Of a stretch of DNA of 39,500 nt, positions 31,735 through 38,266 are shown in pieces; the stretch's first letter is position 1; the number at the start of each line of letters is the position of its first letter. The stretch is from Gemmatimonadaceae bacterium (GTDB taxonomy: Bacteria; Latescibacterota; UBA2968; UBA8231), in the NCBI GenBank assembly GCA_002726335.1, contig PBSR01000044.1, forward strand, positions 1-39,500, written 5' to 3'. The translations under genes were made by a program, and so were the position numbers. The notes beneath the pieces were generated by a model that was not told the origin of the DNA, searched no databases, and worked only from the letters and a program-made list of their open reading frames with translations.

Positions 31735-32678
31735 CCGGGCAGCTCTCAGGACGGATCTTCGACGTCCAGCGGTTCTCCATCCATGACGGACCGGGAATCC
31801 GCACGACTGTCTTCCTCAAGGGCTGTCCTCTTCGATGTCAGTGGTGCCACAACCCCGAGGGCATCAGCCCCAGGCAGCAACTCTCCTTCCTGCAGGACAA
31901 GTGTGTTGACTGCGGCTTCTGCTTCGAGGCCTGCCCTGAGGGTGCCCACCACAGGGTCAATGGTCAGCACGCCATCGATCGCCAGGCGTGTGCGGTGTGC
32001 GGCAGGTGCACGGAGAAGTGCCGTTCCCAGGGACTTGAGATCGTCGGTCGCGAGGCAACGGTGGCAGAGATCATCGGCGAGGTCTTGCGGGATCTGCCCT
32101 TCTACGAAACCTCCGACGGCGGTATGACACTCTCGGGCGGCGAACCGCTGTTGCAGGTGGAATTCTGCGCCGCTCTGTTGCAGGCGGGCCGTGAAGCTGG
32201 TCTGCACTGTGTCGTCGAGACCTGTGGACACAGTCCGTGGGAACGGTACGAGCGCGTCCTGCCATGGCTCGACATGGTCCTGTTCGATCTCAAGGAGACC
32301 GACCCCGATCGCCATGTTCGGTATACGGGTGTGGACAACAAGCTGATTCTCGCCAACCTGTACAGACTGCACGAGGCGGGTGCCACCATCCTGCTACGAC
32401 TGCCGATCGTACCCGGGATGAACGACCGCGCCGCCCATTTCCGCGCCATCGCCGGGATTGCCGGCGACCTGCCCGACCTGCTGGGTGTGGAGGTGATGCC
32501 GTACCATCGACTGGGGCTGAGCAAGATCCAGCGCTTCGGTCTTCCCGAGGCGTCACAGCACCTGCAGGAGACAGAGACGCCGGATGCCGCCGTGGTCCGC
32601 GGCTGGATCGAAACGTTGAGCGACTTTGGCGTCAACGTGATCAACGAACTCCCGGGGACGACAGTGCGACCAGAATAG
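31731..32678 (+). CDS. Glycyl radical enzyme activating enzyme (radical SAM)
   Basis: A 315-residue radical SAM protein that installs the glycyl radical on its partner. The CX3CX2C motif is GCPLRCQWCHNPEG (C32, C36, C39). Two further 4Fe-4S clusters are built from C58, C61, C64, C68 and C87, C90, C93, C97, as in activases of the extended PflA-like subfamily (glycerol dehydratase, BssD). DGGMTLSGGEPLLQ, FDLKETDPDRHVRYTG and VEVMPYHRLGLSK are family landmarks. The start is GTG at 31731, overlapping the partner's stop by 4 bp. The tight pairing and the extended ferredoxin domain support one dedicated function. No other gene nearby obviously supplies the substrate, though the aldehyde dehydrogenase 1.7 kb downstream could use an aldehyde product. 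Confidence 0.94.
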   Translation: MTGQLSGRIFDVQRFSIHDGPGIRTTVFLKGCPLRCQWCHNPEGISPRQQLSFLQDKCVDCGFCFEACPEGAHHRVNGQHAIDRQACAVCGRCTEKCRSQGLEIVGREATVAEIIGEVLRDLPFYETSDGGMTLSGGEPLLQVEFCAALLQAGREAGLHCVVETCGHSPWERYERVLPWLDMVLFDLKETDPDRHVRYTGVDNKLILANLYRLHEAGATILLRLPIVPGMNDRAAHFRAIAGIAGDLPDLLGVEVMPYHRLGLSKIQRFGLPEASQHLQETETPDAAVVRGWIETLSDFGVNVINELPGTTVRPE

Positions 32679-32708
32679 GGCGCCGCGATCCACGGGGCGA
32701 CATCGGTC

Positions 32709-34196
32709 CTACTCCTCGAAGACCACCTCCGCCTCGGCGCTCAGCTTGGCATTGGGTGAAAACCTCGGCCGCCTGCCGCTGCTCGTGGTGAGTCCGCGGA
32801 TCGTCACCTTCCGGCAGGGCGCATAGGGGAACGGACGTACCGGCGTCGGGGTGATCTCGTCGACGCTGTTGCTCGTCTCATCGGGGTCGGTGAACAGATA
32901 CATCCCCTCATAGTCATCCGGTGTGTCGGCATCATCCACGACCAACCCGTCGATCGTCACCTCCCGGGGCATCGAGCACGGGTAGCCGAAGTCGTGCATC
33001 CCGTCGTTTCTGGCGTTGATCAGGTACGGCTGGCAGCTCTGCCCGGCCGCCGGAATCCAGCGGCAGTTGCGAATGTCGAGTTCACCCTCCCAGGTGCTGC
33101 CGTAGTCGGCGCGGAAGCTGACCAGCGAATCACCGTACAGCGTGCTGTCTTCCACTGTCAGCCGCCCGCGACCGATCGCATTCAAGCCCATCCAGCCCAG
33201 CGTGCAGTCACGGATCGTGTACGTGCCGGACACGCCCATGTGCGTGTCCATTCTCGAGAGCGTGCAGTCCTGCAGCAGGATGTTCTTGCAGCAATTCGAC
33301 CCGATCACGCCCCAGCGGGTCCTGTCGGTGATGTGGTTCATGCGGCAGCCGATCAGACTCAGGCCGACCACGTTGTTCGCACTGTAGTCGTAGCTGCCCA
33401 TGCGTACCGGCTTGCCGGCGGCGCCGATGGTGGAGTAGATCTTGTGGGCAGTGGCGAAACAGTTGCGCAACGTGATATCGGCACACTGCTGAATGTTGAC
33501 GAAACCGGAATAGGGATGCCCCACCTCGGTCTCTCCGACCACGTAGTGCGTCAGTCCGTCGAGAACGGTGTTGGATCTGGTGATGACGATGTTCCTGGAC
33601 CAGTAGTTGTAGCCCACGTCCTGCGCCATACGGTTGGCATAGGTGGTAAAGACGCCGCCACGCACGGTCAGAGGCGTATCGTCCATGGGCCGGGCCACAA
33701 CACGGGTGACCTCGTCGTACTTCCAGTCGATGGGCGACTCCACCGTGCCGTCTCGTCGCAGGACGAAGCAGTCGTGCTGGGGCACGCCATCGTTTTGGTT
33801 GAGACCCCGCCGGATGTAGATCCGCTTGTGATCGTTCTCCACCAGCACATGGCAGTCGTGCTCTGGCCGTACATCGAGTTGTGTCTGATCCCGCGTCAGC
33901 CGATCGATGGACAGGGCCTCCGGCTCCAGCAGGGAGCGCACCTCGAACAGCGACGCTTTGTGGTCGTCGACCCGGGTGTCGTCGATGGTGAAACGCGACG
34001 TGCTCCAGTCGGTGTCCGTGCCGATCACCACCGTCAGCGCCTGCTGGCCGAGATGGTACGTCGCCTCCGGCCTCGTACGGACACTCAGGCCGTGCGTATT
34101 GGCATGCTCGTGCGCCTTGCAGATCGCGGGCAGATCATCGGCCACCCCGTCTCCGCACGCACCGAAGGCTTCGTATTCCACGGGTTCATGCTGCAT
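32709..34196 (-). CDS. Right-handed parallel beta-helix protein (pectate-lyase-like)
   Basis: A 495-residue protein opening with EPVEYEAFGACGDGVADDLPAI, the typical entry of GH28/pectate-lyase-type beta-helix proteins (FGA.GDG..DD). A region with many short strand repeats follows (NIVITRSNTVLDGLTHYV, FVNIQQCADITLRNC, LSLIGCRMNHITDRTRW, ILLQDCTLSRMDTH, GTYTIRDCTLGWMG, RLTVEDSTLYGD). It likely binds or cuts a polysaccharide; catalytic residues are not readable. There is no signal peptide. ATG at 34196 is preferred because GGAG lies 6 nt upstream; the frame remains open upstream, but that part is basic and off-frame-like. It converges with the glycyl radical activase (30 bp between stops) and diverges from the aldehyde dehydrogenase. 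Confidence 0.87.
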   Translation of the reverse strand: MQHEPVEYEAFGACGDGVADDLPAICKAHEHANTHGLSVRTRPEATYHLGQQALTVVIGTDTDWSTSRFTIDDTRVDDHKASLFEVRSLLEPEALSIDRLTRDQTQLDVRPEHDCHVLVENDHKRIYIRRGLNQNDGVPQHDCFVLRRDGTVESPIDWKYDEVTRVVARPMDDTPLTVRGGVFTTYANRMAQDVGYNYWSRNIVITRSNTVLDGLTHYVVGETEVGHPYSGFVNIQQCADITLRNCFATAHKIYSTIGAAGKPVRMGSYDYSANNVVGLSLIGCRMNHITDRTRWGVIGSNCCKNILLQDCTLSRMDTHMGVSGTYTIRDCTLGWMGLNAIGRGRLTVEDSTLYGDSLVSFRADYGSTWEGELDIRNCRWIPAAGQSCQPYLINARNDGMHDFGYPCSMPREVTIDGLVVDDADTPDDYEGMYLFTDPDETSNSVDEITPTPVRPFPYAPCRKVTIRGLTTSSGRRPRFSPNAKLSAEAEVVFEE

Positions 34197-34202
34197 CTGA
34201 TG

Positions 34203-34206
34203 CTCC
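34203..34206 (-). promoter_or_regulatory. Ribosome-binding site of the beta-helix gene
   Basis: GGAG on the minus strand lies 6 nt before the ATG at 34196..34194. It fixes this start over the open frame that continues upstream. Confidence 0.6.
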
Positions 34207-34277
34207 AGGCGATGGATGCGATGGGGATCAGTATGGGGCGTCCTGCCAGGTGGGACAAGACGATCCGGTGATACACG

Positions 34278-34296
34278 GAGGCCGCGTCGCGGCCTC
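34278..34296. repeat. GC-rich perfect inverted repeat in a divergent promoter region
   Basis: GAGGCCGCGTCGCGGCCTC is an 8-bp perfect inverted repeat with a 3-base centre, in the 217-bp region between the beta-helix and aldehyde dehydrogenase genes. It lies 20 bp upstream of a candidate promoter and could be an operator. No T-run follows in either direction. Confidence 0.4.
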
Positions 34297-34315
34297 TTCA
34301 GCTTCGAGTTGCAGG

Positions 34316-34345
34316 TTGACGCACCAGACCACCGACAGATATTAC
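34316..34345 (+). promoter_or_regulatory. Candidate promoter for the aldehyde dehydrogenase gene
   Basis: TTGACG (34316-34321) and TATTAC (34340-34345) are separated by 18 nt. They lie about 70 nt before the likely start codon at 34414, with the palindrome at 34278-34296 just upstream. Only four of six -10 positions match consensus, so the assignment is tentative. Confidence 0.45.
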
Positions 34346-34413
34346 CGTGACCCGTCACGATACTGAGAAGCTTGAAGAGAACTCGCACCGTTGATCAACT
34401 GGGGAGAGAGAGA

Positions 34414-35802
34414 TTGAGCGTCAAGAAGAGTGATCTGCTGATCGGGGGCGAGATCTGCCCCGCCAAATCTGGACGCTACTATCCCCTGTACAGCCCCGTC
34501 GACGGCGAACGGGTCGCTGAAGTCGCCGATGCAGGTCAAGTCGATGTGGATCGGGCCGCAACCGCAGCGCGCGATGCGTTCTATACAGAGTGGAAGTTCT
34601 GCGACGTCGAAAAAAAACGTGCCCTGTTCGCCAAGCTGAAGGAGACTCTCACTGCCATGGCCGACGAGTTGGCCGAGGCCAAGGTGCAGCCCCCGGCGGG
34701 CGGCGGTATCCCGCCACTGGTTGAGCGGCTCATCGACTATTACGTGGGTATGCTGGATGATGGGGCAGGTTCGCTGATCGAGCATAGCGACCAGCGAACC
34801 AACTACACGTACAAGGAACCGCTGGGCGTCGTGGCCATCTATGCCCCGTTTAATGGTCCCATGCTGGGAGCGCTCCTGGCGGCCGTACCGGCACTCGTGG
34901 CCGGCAATACCGTCGTACTCAAAGCGCCCGAACAGGAAGCACCCCAGGCGCTCAAGACCATGCAGGTATTTCACGAAGCGGGTTTCCCTGCCGGAGTGGT
35001 CAACGCCATCAGTGGCAGTGGCCCTGAGGCAGGTCAGGCTCTCGTCGCCCATCCAGCGACACGCCTGATCAGTTTCACCGGCAGTACGGCAACGGGCAAG
35101 AAGATCATGGCTGCCGCCGCTGACGACCTCAAGCGCGTGCAGTTGAATCTGGGCAGCAAGACGGCGCAGATCATTCGTCCCGATGCCGACCTGGAAGCGG
35201 CGGCGACGGCCACCGCCGGATCCTCCTTCCCCGGACAGGCATGCTCCGCCATCAGTCGCATCATAGTACACAAGTCGGTGCGCGACGAGTTTGTCGCCCT
35301 GCTGCAGGAAAAGGCGCAGGCCGCGGGGCCCAGCATGCTGATCGACAAAGCGGCGATAGCACGTGTGGAACGCTACGTCGAAATGGGAAAGGCACAGGGC
35401 ACGCTGCTGTTTGGTGGCAGTCTGCCACCAGGAGACGAGTACGCCAAAGGCTGCTACTACGAGCCCACGGCGATTGCCTTTGACGATCAGTCCTGCCCGG
35501 TCTGCCGCGACGAGATCTTCGGACCGGTTGTGTCCGTGCTGACCTTTGACAGCGACGACGAGGCGTTGGCGCTGGCCAATGACACGGACTACGGTCTGCT
35601 CGTTTCACTGTGGACTCAGGAACCTGAGCGACAACGCTACTTCACGCGGCGACTGGAAGTGGGAATCGTGACCATCAACAGTGGCAGCGCGCTGAGTCAT
35701 CGCACGCCCTGGGGTGGCTTCAAGCAGAGCGGCATTGGCCGACGGTATGGCGAGATGGGCCTGGAGCCCTTCTTCGAAACCAAGACGGTGTGGATCTCTT
35801 GA
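34414..35802 (+). CDS. Aldehyde dehydrogenase with an MMSDH-like Asn in place of the catalytic Glu
   Basis: A 462-residue NAD(P)-dependent aldehyde dehydrogenase. The nucleophile is C277 in FPGQACSAISR and the oxyanion-hole Asn is N147 in APFNGPM. The general-base Glu of hydrolytic ALDHs, in LELGGK, is replaced here by N245 in VQLNLGSK. The same Glu-to-Asn change in the NLGxK motif is a feature of methylmalonate-semialdehyde dehydrogenase, which makes acyl-CoA. A CoA-acylating or otherwise non-hydrolytic activity is thus plausible. Starts: TTG at 34414 after GGGGAGAGAGAGA, or TTG at 34372. C-terminal SHRTPWGGFKQSGIGRRYG is standard. Oxidising an aldehyde from the glycyl radical enzyme would make sense but is inference. 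Confidence 0.9.
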   Translation: MSVKKSDLLIGGEICPAKSGRYYPLYSPVDGERVAEVADAGQVDVDRAATAARDAFYTEWKFCDVEKKRALFAKLKETLTAMADELAEAKVQPPAGGGIPPLVERLIDYYVGMLDDGAGSLIEHSDQRTNYTYKEPLGVVAIYAPFNGPMLGALLAAVPALVAGNTVVLKAPEQEAPQALKTMQVFHEAGFPAGVVNAISGSGPEAGQALVAHPATRLISFTGSTATGKKIMAAAADDLKRVQLNLGSKTAQIIRPDADLEAAATATAGSSFPGQACSAISRIIVHKSVRDEFVALLQEKAQAAGPSMLIDKAAIARVERYVEMGKAQGTLLFGGSLPPGDEYAKGCYYEPTAIAFDDQSCPVCRDEIFGPVVSVLTFDSDDEALALANDTDYGLLVSLWTQEPERQRYFTRRLEVGIVTINSGSALSHRTPWGGFKQSGIGRRYGEMGLEPFFETKTVWIS

Positions 35803-35812
35803 ACGAGGCGGG

Positions 35813-36346
35813 TTAGTTCCCTCCCGTCACCTCACCCCTCTCCCCGGCCTCGAGATGACGACGGATGTTGGTGACCGTCTTCGGTCCCAGCCCCGGGATC
35901 TGCGTCAGCCAGCCTTCGTTCACCGCGGCGCGCAGCTTCTCCAGACTGTCGATACCGAATTCCAGGAACAGTACCCGGACCATCTTGGCGCCAAGTCCCG
36001 GAATGTCGCGCAGGTCGAGGACGGATTCGGGCACGCGTGCCTTCCAGTCCTCCCACTTCGAGCAGGTGCCGGTGTCCACCAGCTCTGTCAGCAAGGCCTG
36101 GATCGTCGGGCCGACACCTGGCAGCTGTTTGAGGCGCCCCTCGTGACGCAGCGTTTCCAGTGATTCCGGCCAACGGCTGATCGTGTAGGACAATCGCTTG
36201 TAGACCGTCGTGTGCGACTCTTCGTACCCACCGATGACCAGGTAGTCGCCGAGACGCGCCAACTGATCACCGACACGCTCGTTGAGCTGCCAGCGGGTGC
36301 GCCCCTTCTCGTCGACGCGAGACTGATCGTTGATGTCACCGACCAT
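35813..36346 (-). CDS. Stand-alone PolX-type lyase/helix-hairpin-helix protein
   Basis: A 177-residue protein resembling the N-terminal ~170 residues of bacterial PolX: an 8-kDa-like helical domain (DQLARLGDYLVIGGYEESH, VYKRLSYTISRWPESLETLRHEG) then helix-hairpin-helix motifs LPGVGPTIQALL (75-86), IPGLGAKMVRVLF (115-127) and IPGLGPKTVTNI (150-161). In full-length PolX the DNA polymerase and PHP domains follow; here the gene ends, so it has no polymerase or exonuclease active site. It probably binds DNA and may act in base-excision or double-strand-break repair as an accessory. AGGAG lies 4 nt before the ATG. It is the downstream gene of a pair with DUF3052 (6-bp gap) and converges with the aldehyde dehydrogenase. 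Confidence 0.85.
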   Translation of the reverse strand: MVGDINDQSRVDEKGRTRWQLNERVGDQLARLGDYLVIGGYEESHTTVYKRLSYTISRWPESLETLRHEGRLKQLPGVGPTIQALLTELVDTGTCSKWEDWKARVPESVLDLRDIPGLGAKMVRVLFLEFGIDSLEKLRAAVNEGWLTQIPGLGPKTVTNIRRHLEAGERGEVTGGN

Positions 36347-36352
36347 TGGCTC

Positions 36353-36766
36353 CTATCGATCTCTCTTCCGGTAGACCAGCTTGAGACCCGACCACACGTC
36401 GTCGACAGCGGCCACTTTCACGTCCACCAGGCCATTCCCAAGGGCTGTTTCCCGCACCACGTCCTCCGTCACATCCGTCGGCACCCCCGACGCCTTCTTG
36501 GGCCACGACACCCACAACATGCCATCCTTCTTCAGCGCCTTCTTGAGAGCGGGGAGACGCTTCCCCAGCACCGCCCGCCGATCGGTGAAGAACTGGATGA
36601 AGTCGAACTCGCCGCGCAACTGACGAACGACGGTCACCTCTTCCGGGAGCACTCCCAGAGTGGACTCATAGTCGTCAGGCGCACCATGGAAGCAGGCCCT
36701 GTGACCGGACTTGAGGCCCAGTTTGTCGATCAGGCTGCGTTTGGCGTACCCGACGTTCTTTGCCAT
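36353..36766 (-). CDS. DUF3052-family protein
   Basis: A 137-residue protein of the DUF3052 family. The core WVSWPKKASGVPTDVTEDVVRE (about 90-111) and GLVDVKVAAVDDVWSGLKLVYRK are diagnostic. The N-terminus GYAKRSLIDKLGLKSGHRACFHGAPDDY also fits. The function of the family is unknown; a small alpha/beta fold is likely. ATG at 36766 is used because it starts MAKNVGYAKRS; an upstream TTG at 36772 adds two residues. It shares the transcript with the HhH protein and is divergent from the MbfA-type gene. Confidence 0.88.
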   Translation of the reverse strand: MAKNVGYAKRSLIDKLGLKSGHRACFHGAPDDYESTLGVLPEEVTVVRQLRGEFDFIQFFTDRRAVLGKRLPALKKALKKDGMLWVSWPKKASGVPTDVTEDVVRETALGNGLVDVKVAAVDDVWSGLKLVYRKRDR

Positions 36767-36845
36767 GCCCAAGAGATATCGAACGGCTACGTCCGGGGCA
36801 AGCGCCTTGACCTGGTTGGGGTGATCTGAAGATTAGTCCCATGGC

Positions 36846-36860
36846 CCGGCGCCTCGCCGG
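36846..36860 (+). repeat. Hairpin in the mbfA leader
   Basis: CCGGCG and CGCCGG around CCT make a 6-bp GC stem in the leader, 18 nt before the ribosome-binding site AAGGAG (36878-36883). It could influence translation or be an operator for iron regulation, but there is no match I would call an Irr or Fur box. Confidence 0.3.
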
Positions 36861-36877
36861 CCTCTGGTTCTGGACCC

Positions 36878-36883
36878 AAGGAG
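36878..36883 (+). promoter_or_regulatory. Ribosome-binding site deciding the mbfA start
   Basis: AAGGAG lies 5 nt before the ATG at 36889. It supports this start rather than the in-phase ATG at 36841, which has no ribosome-binding site. Confidence 0.8.
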
Positions 36884-36888
36884 CAGCC

Positions 36889-37866
36889 ATGATTCCAGGC
36901 GTCTCGTCGCGTCGACGGTTCGACGATCTCTCCGAGCAGGAAGTCCTCGCGCTGGCCATCTCCTCGGAAGAGGACGACGGCCGGATCTACCTGACCTATG
37001 CCGAGCGCCTGCGCCAGGAGTTCCCCCGCTCGGCCCGGGTCTTTGAGGCCATGGCTGAGGAGGAGGACGGTCATCGCCGCAGTCTGATCGAGGAGCACCG
37101 GCGGCGCTTCGGCGACGTCATCCCGCTGATCCGTCGCGAGCATGTGGCCGGCTTCTATGGCCGTAGACCGGTGTGGCTGGTGGAGAATCTGGGCCTGGAT
37201 CGGATCCGCCAGGAAGCCGCCCACATGGAGAACGACGCTCAGAGGTTCTACCTGAAGGCCGCCCAGCGGACCTCCGATGCGGGCACGCGTCAGCTGCTTG
37301 GCGATCTGGCAGCCGTGGAAGCCGGCCACCAGGAGACCGCCGATCAGCTGCAGGAGGAACTGCTGCCCACCGACGCCCGATCAGAAGAGGACGGTGCCGC
37401 CCATCGTCAGTTCGTCCTTACCTGGATACAGCCCGGGCTCGCCGGATTGATGGATGGATCGGTTTCCACTCTGGCGCCGATCTTCGCTACGGCCTTCGCC
37501 ACCCACGACACGTGGACCACCTTCCTCGTCGGCCTGGCCGCCTCCATCGGCGCCGGCATCTCCATGGGCTTCACCGAAGCCGCTTCCGACGATGGCGAAC
37601 TGTCCGGGCGCGGATCGCCGACCAAGCGGGGCATCGCCTCGGGTGTGATGACCACTGTCGGCGGTCTGGGTCACGCCCTCCCCTATCTGATTCCACAGTT
37701 CGCAACAGCCACGGTCATCGCCATTGCCATCGTCTTTGTCGAATTGTGGGCCATCGCCTGGATCCAGAACCGGTTCATGGAAACACCGTTCTGGCGCGCC
37801 ACGCTGCAGGTCGTCCTCGGCGGCGCTCTGGTCTTTGCCGCCGGCGCCCTCATCGGCGGGGCGTGA
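36889..37866 (+). CDS. mbfA: MbfA-type membrane-bound ferritin / iron-manganese exporter (Er-VIT1 fusion)
   Basis: A 325-residue fusion of a rubrerythrin/ferritin-like domain and a VIT1/CCC1-type transporter. Residues 10-165 contain the di-iron site ligands (SSEEDDGRIYLTYAE, EEEDGHRRSLIEEH with ExxH E59/H62, then AAHMENDAQRFYLKAA and EAGHQETAD with the second half). Residues about 180-325 form the membrane domain: LAGLMDGSVSTLAPIFATAF, GISMGFTEAASDDGE, and three more helices to LVFAAGALIGGA. In alpha-proteobacteria MbfA exports Fe(II) and Mn(II) and protects against peroxide and iron stress. The start is fixed by AAGGAG at 5 nt. A run of seven A and a minus-strand terminator begin 1 bp after its stop. 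Confidence 0.92.
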   Translation: MIPGVSSRRRFDDLSEQEVLALAISSEEDDGRIYLTYAERLRQEFPRSARVFEAMAEEEDGHRRSLIEEHRRRFGDVIPLIRREHVAGFYGRRPVWLVENLGLDRIRQEAAHMENDAQRFYLKAAQRTSDAGTRQLLGDLAAVEAGHQETADQLQEELLPTDARSEEDGAAHRQFVLTWIQPGLAGLMDGSVSTLAPIFATAFATHDTWTTFLVGLAASIGAGISMGFTEAASDDGELSGRGSPTKRGIASGVMTTVGGLGHALPYLIPQFATATVIAIAIVFVELWAIAWIQNRFMETPFWRATLQVVLGGALVFAAGALIGGA

Positions 37867-37867
37867 C

Positions 37868-37900
37868 AAAAAAAGCCGCACCCCCTGCTGGGAGTCCGGC
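37868..37900 (-). terminator. Rho-independent terminator for the small-peptide unit
   Basis: Read on the minus strand, a hairpin at 37900-37875 (GCCG/CGGC, then AC/GT, then CCC/GGG around an AGCA loop, with two internal mismatches) is followed by seven T (37874-37868). This is a good intrinsic terminator for leftward transcripts. On the plus strand there is no T-run, so it does not obviously terminate mbfA. Confidence 0.7.
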
Positions 37901-37916
37901 GTTGAGCAGTCTGTTG

Positions 37917-37984
37917 GAGGGGCACCCCGGGAGACGTTCCCTTCCCCCGCGATGGCTTCGCGTCGCCTCCCGGGGGCACCCCTC
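37917..37984 (-). repeat. Nested hairpin in the transcript downstream of the small peptide
   Basis: Outer arms of 17-18 bases (37917-37933 and 37967-37984: GAGGGG-CA-CCCCGGGAG against CTCCCGGGGGCACCCCTC) pair with one small internal mismatch. Inside, CGCGA-TGGCT-TCGCG (37948-37962) forms a second stem-loop. It lies between the peptide gene and the terminator, so a leftward transcript would carry it near its 3' end. It may be a stability element or a structured RNA. Confidence 0.6.
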
Positions 37985-37997
37985 TGAAGTTGGCTGT

Positions 37998-38087
37998 TCA
38001 GGCGATGCCTGCGGCAATCAGCCCAATCAGAAGAAACGAGACGAGCACACCGCCCCAGAGGGACTGTCGAACGATTCTCAAGGCCAT
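37998..38087 (-). CDS. 29-residue hydrophobic peptide (candidate small membrane protein/type I toxin-like)
   Basis: A 29-codon frame, ATG at 38087..38085 to TGA at 38000..37998. The product is a basic N-terminus (MALRIVRQS) followed by an uninterrupted hydrophobic stretch (LWGGVLVSFLLIGLIAAG) long enough for one membrane helix. It begins about 16 nt after an extended -10 promoter, so it would be nearly leaderless; there is only a weak upstream GGGAAG. The unit ends in a nested hairpin and an intrinsic terminator, giving a transcript of about 230 nt. This size, the hydrophobic single-helix peptide and the structured 3' part resemble type I toxins or small regulatory membrane peptides. No antisense RNA is identified, and a harmless small membrane protein is possible. 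Confidence 0.6.
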   Translation of the reverse strand: MALRIVRQSLWGGVLVSFLLIGLIAAGIA

Positions 38088-38102
38088 GGTAGTATCTTCC
38101 CG

Positions 38103-38111
38103 ATTATACCA
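38103..38111 (-). promoter_or_regulatory. Extended -10 promoter of the small-peptide unit
   Basis: TGGTATAAT on the minus strand is an exact TATAAT preceded by TGN, the extended -10 element that works without a good -35. It predicts a start site near 38096, 9 nt before the ATG at 38087. The position of the -35 is occupied by an AT-rich palindrome. Confidence 0.7.
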
Positions 38112-38123
38112 TGTGTTACTTCT

Positions 38124-38135
38124 TAGTATATACTA
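38124..38135. promoter_or_regulatory. 12-bp perfect palindrome overlapping the -35 region
   Basis: TAGTATATACTA is a perfect palindrome centred about 33 nt upstream of the predicted start, where a -35 box would be. A repressor bound here could shut off the extended -10 promoter. The AT-rich sequence stands out in this GC-rich window. Confidence 0.5.
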
Positions 38136-38159
38136 TCGACCGACCAGGGGGGTAACTTG

Positions 38160-38175
38160 AGTGATCTGGGTCACA
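38160..38175. promoter_or_regulatory. CRP/FNR-like site upstream of the small-peptide promoter
   Basis: AGTGATCTGGGTCACA matches the CRP half-sites TGTGA-N6-TCACA in nine of ten positions. Its centre is near -71 from the predicted start at 38096, a position used by class I CRP sites. A CRP-family regulator is not known from this window. The rest of 38136-38266, between this unit and the comB stop, shows nothing else recognisable except a T6 run on the minus strand. Confidence 0.4.
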
Positions 38176-38266
38176 TCTGCAGGAAAAAAGTGTAGAAATC
38201 CGGAAAATGGTCGAGGATCCGGCCTCAAGCGCAGCGCCCGGTACTCGTGCTGCCGAGGTGTCACCC

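Noticed and set aside
32994..34271. A 425-codon plus-strand frame opposite the beta-helix gene
   Set aside because: No recognisable domain and a shadow composition (many Val/His/Asp/Ala); the minus strand has a family N-terminus and a ribosome-binding site.
38197..38202. A run of T on the minus strand after comB as a terminator
   Set aside because: The preceding inverted repeat CCGGA/TCCGG is only 5 bp with a 13-nt loop and is separated from the T-run by about 12 nt, too weak to call.
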